Source: Panopea generosa
Lineage: Eukaryota; Mollusca; Bivalvia; Adapedonta; Hiatellidae
Direction: 5' to 3'
DNA: 64,000 nucleotides
Assembly (NCBI GenBank): GCA_029582155.1
Contig: CM055895.1
Span: forward strand, 19,951,004 to 20,015,003
Shown: piece by piece, positions 41,001-53,000 of the stretch
How positions within the stretch are numbered: the stretch's first letter is position 1
Layout of the letters: each line of letters opens with the position of its first letter
Program-made: the position numbers and the translations under genes
The notes under the pieces: generated by a model
The model's input: the letters and a program-made list of their open reading frames with translations, nothing else
Databases searched by the model: none
What the model was told of the DNA's origin: nothing

Positions 41001-44000
41001 AGTACCAAGCTACAGATTAAAAATCTAAAACAGTTAGTTTGACATTTCCTGTAAAACTACCTTCATTTCTGCATGGTTTCATCAAATTTGAAACCAGGCT
41101 TCTTAAACTACATATACACACCAGTTCAGTCCATTTCTCTGGAACCTCAATCTGATCAGTCTTAGGTGACTGAATTTTTTTTTTTGTTCACCTGGTGTCC
41201 GTCGTCTGTCGTCCGTCAGCCGTCATCTGTCGTCCGTCGTTAACTGTTAGCTTCTAACAACTTCTCCTCTGAAACCACTGGGCCAATTTTGATATCACTG
41301 CACAGAAATACTCCTTGGGTGACCCTCTACCAAGTTTGTTCAAGCCATGTTGATTCGTCAAAAAAACATGGCCGTCAGGGGGCGGGGCAAGTTTAATTAG
41401 TAAAAACTTAAAAAATCTTCTTGTCAGAAACTACTGGCTTGATTTTAAAATAATTTCACAGATATGTTCTTTGGGTGACCCTCTACCAAGTTTGTTCAAG
41501 CCATCTTGATTCGTCAAAAAACATGGCCACCAGGGGGCGGGGTTAGTTTACTATATAAGCTATAGTAACATCTTAAAAAATCTTCTTGTCAGAAACCACA
41601 GGTCCAATTTTGATATAACTTCACAGAAATGTTCCTTTGGTGACCCTCTACCAAGTTAGTTCAAGCCATCTTGATTCATCAAAAAACATGGCCGCCAGGT
41701 GTCGGGGCAAGTTTAATTAGTAAAAAAATCTTCTCGTCAGAAACTACTGGCTTGATTTTAAAATAATTTTACAGAAATGTTCCTTGGAGGAACCTTCACT
41801 AAGTTTGTTCAAACCGTAGTGATTTGTAAAAAAACATGGCAACCAGTGGGTGGGGTTAGTTCACAATATAAGCTAAAGTAAAAACTTAAATAATCTTCTT
41901 GTCAGAAACCACTGGGCCAATTTTGATATAACTTCACAGAAATGTTCCTTGGGTGACCCTCTACCAAGTTTGTTCAAGCCATCTTTATTCATCAAAAAAC
42001 ATGTCTGCCAGGGGGCAGGACGGGGCAAGTTTAATAAGTAAAAACTGAAAAAAATCTTTTAGTCAGAAACTACTGGCTCGATTTTAAAATAATTTCACAG
42101 AAATGTTCCTTGGAGGGCCTTTCACCAAGTTTGTTCAAACCGTAGTGATTTGTCAAAAAACATGGCGACCAGGGGTAGGGGTTAGTTCACTATATAAGCT
42201 ATAGTAAAACTTAAAAAATCTTCTTGTCAGAAACCACTGGGCCAATTTTGATACTTCACAGAAATGTTCCTTGGGTGACCCACTACCTAGTCTGTTCAAG
42301 CCATCTTGATTCGTCAATAAACATGACCGCCAGGGCGTGGGGTTAGTTTACCATATAAGCTATTGTAAAAACTTCAAAAATCTTTTTGTCAGAAACTACT
42401 GGCTCGATTTTAAAATAATTTCACAGAAATGTTCCTTGGGTGACCCTCTACCAAGTTTGTTCAAGTCATCTTGATTCGTCAAAGAACATGGCTGCCACAG
42501 TGAGGTGCTAGTTTACTATATAGGCAGCTATAGTAAAAACTTCAAAAGCCTTCTTGTCAGAATCTACTGACCTGATTTTGATGTAATTTCACAGACATTT
42601 ACCATGGGTGAACCTCTGCCAAATTTGAACTCTTCTACGCATCTGTTACATCTTCAAAACAAATTAAAATTCTAACTACTTGCTCATCTCGTTTTTCTGG
42701 AATTTTGAGTGTACATGTATTATATAATCTACTTAAGATGGGTGACTCAAGGTCAGTCAGGTGAACGATATAGGGCCATCTTGGTCCTCTCGTTCTATTA
42801 TACCGATAAAAATGATGAAATTATGATATATTTAGCACTTTATGTCACAAATGACCACTTTGCAAAATTGGATGCATTACAAGTATTTATCAGAGTTGTG
42901 CCCCTTTCCAATGTAGAAAAAAAATTGATGGTTTGAGTTCATACTGGGTTATATTGGTTTCATATCTGCATCTTGTAGATATTGCATACCCTTCAAATAA
43001 ATGCCCCCAAGAGCGATGCATTTTGCTGAAGGTGAATGGTGCATTCAGAATTTAAATTTGGTATATAGTGTTGGTATATAAAATACACTAAAACATACTC
43101 AGTAATGAAAGATTTATTCAACTTCAGATGTTTAAACCAGACTTAAAATTTTGATTAAAGACCTTCCACAGTGTTAAATTTATTTTTAAACAATTATCGA
43201 GGGAGCATATATTTCGGGGTACTAGTGTACTGTATATAATTTTTTAAAATAGTATTGCATGAAAATTTATCAAAATAATGTTCCATTGGTCTGATATAAG
43301 ATCAAGAAATGTTTTTCTTACTGTCTGAACCAAACACTGTTAAATGCTTGAGTAATGCACCCTGGATTATAAAAAAAATATTACAGACTGTGTTCAGTTT
43401 GGTTAAGAGTTAGCTAAGATTAGTTAACCTTTTTTTCTGGATGCTGACTCATCTTCAAATTAGCACACAGTTCATGATAGTTTTAGGGAACCAGGGAACA
43501 AACATGATGTAGCCCTGATACTTTCTTTATTAGTAAAATATTATACAAAAGATATTTAGCCATTCCTGCTTATATTTATGGTCATTGCTACTTTCTGGTT
43601 TATGTAAAAGTTTTAACAATCTTAATACATGTAGTTAAATTTTTTACTTAATGAACACTAACTGGCTTAGTGTTGAACGCCATTTGACTGACAGTTTGAC
43701 GTCATTTGACTGACTTTGGGCGGGAGCTACAATGAAAGCTGAGATGATTGACGCTTGAAAGTTGATGTTTGTTAAACCTGTTTGTAAGCATAACTTGCGC
43801 GGCTTTGTAGTTTGTACATGACTCGTTCAGAATGGAACAAGTGGAGTCTGTGCAATGTCGTTCACACGTGCACAATGATGACGCACTTCTTAATAACTAA
43901 GAACATACTTAATCATTGAATTATTTAGAGGTTGTTTTAACAAATAAGAGCGACACAATTTTGAAAAATGATTCAATTGGTTGCCAAACAAGGTTAAACA

Positions 44001-47000
44001 TTAATTGCAATTATTGTAGGTGTGTTCTCAGAATGTTTTATCAGGTGGGGTCCGCCAATATCAGAGTTGTAGTCTTGGGTAGTAAAGTTAATAACTTTTG
44101 CTGAAATGTTGTCATTTTACAATATTTTGAGAATATCATGAGTGATATAGACGCTCAGCCTCCCCACCCCTTCTCCCTCCGCCAGCACTTATACACATGT
44201 ATCTGGTCAAAATGCAATTATTTGTTTTCTGGAAGGTATGTTTTATTCTGGGAGATTCCAACAGGAGCCTGTTCTCAGAAAACCAATCACAGTTCAAGTG
44301 ACAATAACAAGAACTGCATGCTGTACAGACCAGCGTGGGTTGGGAAGAGGGTGAAAGGACAAACATCTGTCTTGAGATTATCTCCAAGTAATGAATTTGT
44401 CGCCATAGGGTCTGAAGATGGCTATGTGATAATATATGATATGGAGAAAGGCACACCTAGGAATCTGACCAAGCCAGCAACATATCATACTTCTGAGGTA
44501 AAGGATAAATCGTTACTCAATCTGCTGGATACTTTAATTCATTTTTTTAAATCACATTTCTTTGGTGCAGTTTTCATACATTGTGGGACATTTCAGTAAG
44601 TATTACTAGAAATAAGGCTGTAGAATAGACCCAGCTCCCCCTGTTTGGGTCCGTTGCATAGCAGTGAGATTTTGGCACATTGACTGGTCATTTGCTTCAT
44701 GATTCGGTAAGCGTTTAAGTACTATGAATTATGGGATAGGGATGGAATTCCCTGCTTTTTCATTAGGGTTTAACAGACCTGATTTTGGAGACATGGGGTA
44801 TTGTGATAGACTCGATACTGCAGGTAGATAGGTTATACCCTGGCAATGGCCTTGTTGAGGAGTGCTGGTAATCCCACAATGCATTGTGATTTTGGAGACA
44901 TGGGGTATTGTGATAGACTAGATACTGCAGGCAGATAGGTTATATCCTGGCAATGGCCTTGTTGAGGAGTGTTGGTAGTCCCACAATGCATTATGATTTT
45001 GGAGACATGGGGTATTGTGATAGACTGGATACTGCAGGCAGATAGGTTATACCCTGGCAATGGCCTTGTTGAGGAGTGTTGGTAGTCCCACAATGCATTA
45101 TGATTTTGGAGACATGGGGTATTGTGATAGACTGGATACTGCAGGCAGATAGGTTATACCCTGGCAATGGCCTTGTTGAGGAGTGCTGGTAGTCCCACAA
45201 TGCATTGTGATATTGTAGACATGGGGTATTGTGATAGACTAGATACTGCAGGCAGATAGGTTATACCCTGGTAATGGCCTTGTTGAGGAGTGCTGGTAGT
45301 CCCACAATGCATTGTGATTTTGGAGACATGGGGTATTGTGATAGACTAGATACTGCAGGCAGATAGGTTATACCCTGGTAATGGCCTTGTTGAGGAGTGC
45401 TGGTAGTCCCACAATGCATTGTGATTTTGGAGACATGGGGTATTGTGATAGACTCGATACTGCAGGCAGATAGGTTATACCCTGGCAATGGCCTTGTTGA
45501 GGAGTGTTGGTAGTCCCACAATGCATTGTGATTTTGGAGACATGGGGTATTGTGATAGACTCGATACTGCAGGCAGATAGATAATACCCTGGCAATTGCC
45601 TTGTTGAGGAGTGCTGGTAGTCCCACAATGCATTGTGATATTGTAGACATGGGGTATTGTGATAGACTAGATACTGCAGGCAGATAGGTTATACCCTGGC
45701 AATGGCCTTGTTGAGGAGTGTTGGTAGTCCCACAATGCATTGTGATATTGTAGACATGGGGTATTGTGATAGACTAGATACTGCAGGCAGATAGGTTATA
45801 CCCTGGTAATGGCCTTGTTGAGGAGTGCTGGTAGTCCCACAATGCATTGTGATTTTGTAGACATGGGGTATTGTGATAGACTAGATACTGCAGGCAGATA
45901 GGTTATACCCTGGTAATGGCCTTGTTGAGGAGTGCTGGTAGTCCCACAATGCATTGTGATTTTGTAGACATGGGGTATTGTGATAGACTAGATACTGCAG
46001 GCAGATAGATTATACCCTGGCAATTGCCTTGTTGAGGAGTGCTGGTAGTCCCACAATGCATTGTGATATTGTAGACATGGGGTATTGTGATAGACTAGAT
46101 ACTGCAGGCAGATAGGTTATACCCTGGCAATTGCCTTGTTGAGGAGTGCTGGTAGTCCCACAATGCATTGTGATTTTGTAGACATGGGGTATTGTGATAG
46201 ACTCGATACTGCAGGCAGATAGGTTATACCCTGGTAATGGCCTTGTTGAGGAGTGCTGGTAGTCCCACAATGCATTGTGATTTTGGAGACATGGGGTATT
46301 GTGATAGACTAGATACTGCAGGCAGATAGGTTATACCCTGGCAATGGCCTTGTTGAGGAGTGCTGGTAGTCCCACAATGCATTGTGATTTTGTAGACATG
46401 GGGTATTGTGATAGACTCGATACTGCAGGCAGATAGGTTATACCCTGGTAATGGCCTTGTTGAGGAGTGCTGGTAGTCCCACAATGCATTGTGATTTTGG
46501 AGACATGGGGTATTGTGATAGACTAGATACTGCAGGCAGATAGGTTATACCCTGGCAATGGCCTTGTTGAGGAGTGCTGGTAGTCCCACAATGCATTGTG
46601 ATTTTGGAGACATGGGTTATTGTGATAGACTAGATACTGCAGGCAGATAGGTTATACCCTGGTAATGGCCTTGTTGAGGAGTGCTGGTAGTCCCACAATG
46701 CATTGTGATTTTGGAGACATGGGGTATTGTGATAGACTAGATACTGCAGGCAGATAGGTTTTACCCTGGCAATTGCCTTGTTGAGGAGTGCTGGTAGTCC
46801 CACAATGCATTGTGATTTTGGAGACATGGGGTATTGTGATAGACTAGATACTGCAGGCAGATAGGTTATACCCTGGCAATGGCCTTGTTGAGGAGTGCTG
46901 GTAGTCCCACAATGCATTGTGATTTTGGAGACATGGGTTATTGTGATAGACTAGATACTGCAGGCAGATAGGTTATACCCTGGTAATGGCCTTGTTGAGG

Positions 47001-50000
47001 AGTGCTGGTAGTCCCACAATGCATTGTGATTTTGGAGACATGGGGTATTGTGATAGACTCGATACTGCAGGCAGATAGATTATACCCTGGCAATTGCCTT
47101 GTTGAGGAGTGTTGGTAGTCCCACAATGCATTGTGATATTGTAGACATGGGGTATTGTGATAGACTAGATACTGCAGGCAGATAGGTTATACCCTGGCAA
47201 TGGCCTTGTTGAGGAGTGCTGGTAATCCCACAATGCATTGTGATTTTGGAGACATGGGGTATTGTGATAGACTAGATACTGCAGGCAGATAGGTTATACC
47301 CTGGTAATGGCCTTGTTGAGGAGTGCTGGTAGTCCCACAATGCATTGTGATTTTGGAGACATGGGGTATTGCGATAGACTAGATACTGCAGGCAGATAGG
47401 TTATACCCTGGCAATGGCCTTGTTGAGGAGTGCTGGTAATCCCACAATGCATTGTGATTTTGGAGACATGGGGTATTGCGATAGACTGGATACTGCAGGC
47501 AGATAGATTATACCCTGGCAATTGCCTTGTTGAGGAGTGCTGGTAGTCCCACAATGCATTATGATTTTGGAGACATGGGGTATTGTGATAGACTCGATAC
47601 TGCAGGCAGATAGGTTATACCCTGGCAATGGCCTTGTTGAGGAGTGTTGGTAGTCCCACAATGCATTGTGATTTTGGAGACATGGGGTATTGTGATAGAC
47701 TAGATACTGCAGGCAGATAGGTTATACCCTGGCAATTGCCTTGTTGAGGAGTGCTGGTAGTCCCACAATGCATTGTGATTTTGGAGACATGGGGTATTGT
47801 GATAGACAAGATACTGCAGGCAGATAGGTTATACCCTGGCAATTGCCTTGTTGAGGAGTGCTGGTAGTCCCACAATGCATTATGATTTTGGAGACATGGG
47901 GTATTGTGATAGACTAGATACTGCAGGCAGATAGGTTATACCCTGGCAATGGCCTTGTTGAGGAGTGCTGGTAGTCCCACAATGCATTATGATTTTGGAG
48001 ACATGGGGTATTGTGATAGACTCGATACTGCAGGCAGATAGGTTATACCCTGGCAATTGCCTTGTTGAGGAGTGCTGGTAGTCCCACAATGCATTATGAT
48101 TTTGGAGACATGGGGTATTGTGATAGACTCGATACTGCAGGCAGATAGGTTATACCCTGGCAATGGCCTTGTTGAGGAGTGCTGGTAGTCCCACAATGCA
48201 TTGTGATTTTGGAGACATGGGGTATTGTGATAGACTGGATACTGCAGGCAGATAGGTTATACCCTGGCAATGGCCTTGTTGAGGAGTGCTGGTAGTCCCA
48301 CAATGCATTGTGATTTTGGAGACATGGGGTATTGTGATAGACTGGATACTGCAGGCAGATAGGTTATACCCTGGCAATTGCCTTGTTGAGGAGTGCTGGT
48401 AGTCCCACAATGCATTGTGATTTTGGAGACATGGGGTATTGCGATAGACTAGATACTGCAGGCAGATAGGTTATACCCTGGCAATGGCCTTGTTGAGGAG
48501 TGCTGGTAGTCCCACAATGCATTGTGATTTTGGAGACATGGGGTATTGTGATAGACTAGATACTACAGGCAGATAGGTTATACCCTGGCAATGGCCTTGT
48601 TGAGGAGTGTTGGTAGTCCCACAATGCATTGTGATTTTGTAGACATGGGGTATTGTGATAGACTCGATACTGCAGGCAGATAGGTTATACCCTGGTAATG
48701 GCCTTGTTGAGGAGTGCTGGTAGTCCCACAATGCATTGTGATTTTGGAGACATGGGGTATTGTGATAGACAAGATACTGCAGGCAGATAGGTTATACCCT
48801 GGCAATGGCCTTGTTGAGGAGTGTTGGTAGTCCCACAATGCATTGTGATTTTGGAGACATGGGGTATTGTGATAGACTAGATACTGCAGGCAGATAGGTT
48901 ATACCCTGGTAATGGCCTTGTTGAGGAGTGCTGGTAGTCCCACAATGCATTGTGATTTTGGAGACATGGGGTATTGTGATAGACTAGATACTGCAGGCAG
49001 ATAGGTTATACCCTGGCAATGGCCTTGTTGAGGAGTGCTGGTAGTCCCACAATGCATTGTGATTTTGGAGACATGGGGTATTGTGATAGACTTGATACTG
49101 CAGGCAGATAGGTTATACCCTGGCAATGGCCTTGTTGAGGAGTGCTGGTAGTCCCACAATGCATTATGATTTTGGAGACATGGGGTATTGTGATAGACTA
49201 GATACTGCAGGCAGATAGGTTATACCCTGGCAATGGCCTTGTTGAGGAGTGCTGGTAGTCCCACAATGCATTGTGATTTTGGAGACATGGGGTATTGTGA
49301 TAGACTAGATACTGCAGGCAGATAGGTTATACCCTGGCAATGGCCTTGTTGAGGAGTGCTGGTAGTCCCACAATGCATTATGATTTTGGAGACATGGGGT
49401 ATTGTGATAGACTCGATACTGCAGGCAGATAGGTTATACCCTGGCAATGGCCTTGTTGAGGAGTGTTGGTAGTCCCACAATGCATTGTGATTTTGGAGAC
49501 ATGGGGTATTGTGATAGACTAGATACTGCAGGCAGATAGGTTATACCCTGGCAATGGCCTTGTTGAGGAGTGCTGGTAGTCCCACAATGCATTGTGATTT
49601 TGGAGACATGGGGTATTGTGATAGACTAGATACTGCAGGCAGATAGGTTATACCCTGGTAATGGCCTTGTTGAGGAGTGCTGGTAGTCCCACAATGCATT
49701 ATGATTTTGGAGACATGGGGTATTGTGATAGACTCGATACTGCAGGCAGATAGGTTATACCCTGGCAATGGCCTTGTTGAGGAGTGTTGGTAGTCCCACA
49801 ATGCATTGTGATTTTGGAGACATGGGGTATTGTGATAGACTAGATACTGCAGGCAGATAGGTTATACCCTGGCAATGGCCTTGTTGAGGAGTGCTGGTAG
49901 TCCCACAATGCATTATGATTTTGGAGACATGGGGTATTGTGATAGACTCGATACTGCAGGCAGATAGGTTATACCCTGGCAATTGCCTTGTTGAGGAGTG

Positions 50001-53000
50001 CTGGCAGTCCCACAATGCATTGTGATTTTGGAGACATGGGGTATTGTGATAGACTAGATACTGCAGGCAGATAGGTTATACCCTGGCAATGGCCTTGTTG
50101 AGGAGTGTTGGTAGTCCCACAATGCATTGTGATATTGGAGACATGGGGTATTGTGATAGACTAGATACTGCAGGCAGATAGGTTATACCCTGGTAATGGC
50201 CTTGTTGAGGAGTGCTGGTAATCCCACAATGCATTGTGATATTGTAGACATGGGGTATTGTGATAGACTAGATACTGCAGGCAGATAGGTTATACCCTGG
50301 CAATTGCCTTGTTGAGGAGTGCTGGTAGTCCCACAATGCATTGTAATTTTGGAGACATGGGGTATTGTGATAGACTAGATACTGCAGGCAGATAGGTTAT
50401 ACCCTGGCAATGGCCTTGTTGAGGAGTGCTGGTAATCCCACAATGCATTGTGATATTGTAGACATGGGTTATTGTGATAGACAAGATACTGCAGGCAGAT
50501 AGGTTATACCCTGGCAATGGCCTTGTTGAGGAGTGCTGGTAGTCCCACAATGCATTGTGATTTTGGAGACATGGGGTATTGTGATAGACTCGATACTGCA
50601 GGCAGATAGGTTATACCCTGGCAATGGCCTTGTTGAGGAGTGCTGGTAGTCCAACAATGCATTGTCTTGCACTGGATGGGAGGAGGGCAACCATTTTTAT
50701 TTATAAGACAATTTCTTTTTCAATTGAACAACTTGCTTGACTGGCTACATCAAGAACATGAAGACAGACTGTGGTAAACAAGATTTTACATCTATTTAAA
50801 GAAGTAGTTAAGTTGCCACCTCTCATTTACAGATGGCTAGTGTTCTGGGACATCCCGACGGGTAAGTGTGACCAGAAGCTGAGTAAAAAAAAGAAAGTTG
50901 GTATGTTCTACAGGCCTGGCTGGCTGGGCCAAAACTGCAAGGGAACCAGTCTAGCTGTGGAGAAATCTCCAAATGAAGAGTATTTAGCAGTAGGATCAGA
51001 GGATGGTTATTTATTTATATATGATACAGAATATGGGCTACCCAGGAACAATGCCATTCCATCAACGAGGCATAACACAGAGGTGAACTTTTTGTGTGTT
51101 TTAATGCTAATATATTAATGTGTATTTTGAATTTATATGCAATAGGAGGGACACCCAGCAATGTTGAAAACGTGTTTACTGAATGTTTATGTATTATACA
51201 TGTACGTGTACTTACCAGCTTTAAAAACGCAAGTATGGGTATTGTATAAAATTTACATAGACAAAACTTTCGTACCATGTGTTTCATTGTAGTCTAACAA
51301 TTGCATCACTTTAAAACAGTTCAGCATCAAAACATTTACATAAAGTTTGTCTTCTTGTTTTAATCTATCACTTTAAAACACAAATTTAACAAATTTATTA
51401 TGGTCGACATATTATTAACCCTTTACTTCATATAGATGCCTTTGGACATCTCTAATATAGACGCCTTTGGACACCTAATATAGAAGGCTTTTGAATTATT
51501 GGGTGAATTATGTTTATATTAACTGACAGAGTGGAAAACAGTGCAGGAAGCATTCAGATTGCTCTGCAGTCAGAACTCTTCCTGCACTGTTTTCAAAGGC
51601 CTTCTGTGATTGGTGCAGGAAAATGCGTATCTTTGGAGTAAAGGGTTAACTTTACATAATTTTAGATAATATCAACCTTGCTCATAATATTATATAAACC
51701 GATAAAAACTATAGCAGATCTAGGATACATTTTATATGCAATATTCAAAAACACGCATTTTATAGGCGTCCAGTATGTATACAAAGTGATATTTCCATGG
51801 AAATTTTTGTTATCTAAACAATAAAAAAAGTGAAATTTATTGTTATAAATGAGCACAAACATTTGGAGGATCAAGTCGTTCAACAATTTATCAGAGTTAT
51901 GCCCCTTTTTGACATAGAAACAAATTAAACGTCGACAAACAAACTACGATATTTTTAATTCATTTAAACAGCACTGAGTGAAAATTTATCAAAATGACTG
52001 TTTGTATCTTTGATTGAAAGGCTGAGTATGAGGGGCATTCAATAAATTTTGTCACTAAAGGCCTTCTGTAGAAACAATGTTGCACAAAAACATGAAAAAC
52101 TTGTGCATTTTTTAAGGGATGTTTATTCAATACACCTGCAAATTCTCAATTTAATCTGATTATAATTGATCAAGATTAAAATTGTTGAATTTTACATACT
52201 CATGTACAGTGGCTTTATTTCAATGTCTTAATGAAACCTGAAGAAAAATTAGAAATAAGTCTTACATTAAAGCCCAAGTTTCTTTGCAGTTATCGCCAAA
52301 AGAAATTTATTCTGAATTGTGTCGTAAACATGATAGTTTTACCATAACATTAAGAACAGTTTTTCATTGGGTTAAGAAATTTAAGGGAGTGGGTGGGGAG
52401 TGGGGGGGGGGGGGGGGGGGGGGGGAGCATAGCCTGCAAGAAGATAACCGCCCAGGTAGGCCTGTTGTTGCAGCAATAAAAGAAATCATTGGTTCTGGAT
52501 GGTATACTGTTTCCCAGATAGCTTATTGTCTACGCATTTCAGAAGATCATAATATTCTGACTAACTGTTTGAAATTAAAGAAGCTTTGTGCTAGATGACA
52601 CCTGACAAAAGGTTACACCTGACCAAAAGGCCAAGCATTAAGATTGTGGTAAAAAACTTTTGATAAAAAAGAAATTGTAATCCTAGGAAAATTTCTGACT
52701 TGGTCACCGGGGATGAATCTTAGATTTATTATTTTGAGCCCCAATGGCACATCAATAACAAACAATGGCTTGGTAAAAATCAGACTAGGCCGGTCATAGC
52801 AAAAAGGACAAGAAGTGCCAAGAAAGTTTTATATGCCATTTTCATCAATTCTAGTGATCCTGTTGTACAAATTCCTTGCAAGGAAAGTGGAACAATTACA
52901 GGCAAGTTTTACAAAGATAAAGTACTTAAATGTCAAAATTTGTTATCAAAATAAACGCCCAAGTTAAGATTTGGAAGGCATACAGCATATTCATGACAAT

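Noticed and set aside
40976-41042. Exon 11 reading to its own stop at 41042 as the gene end
   Set aside because: A GTGTGT donor at 40976 joins in frame to two well-formed WD exons and the terminal exon. Stopping here would lose the last blades. An intron-retained short isoform cannot be excluded.
44833-50690. Ladder of about 30 minus-strand open frames of 62-159 codons with repeated CSI.SITIPHVSKI-like peptides
   Set aside because: They are read-throughs of the 107-bp repeat; 107 is not a multiple of three, so every frame recurs every third unit. No start context, splice or family signal supports translation.
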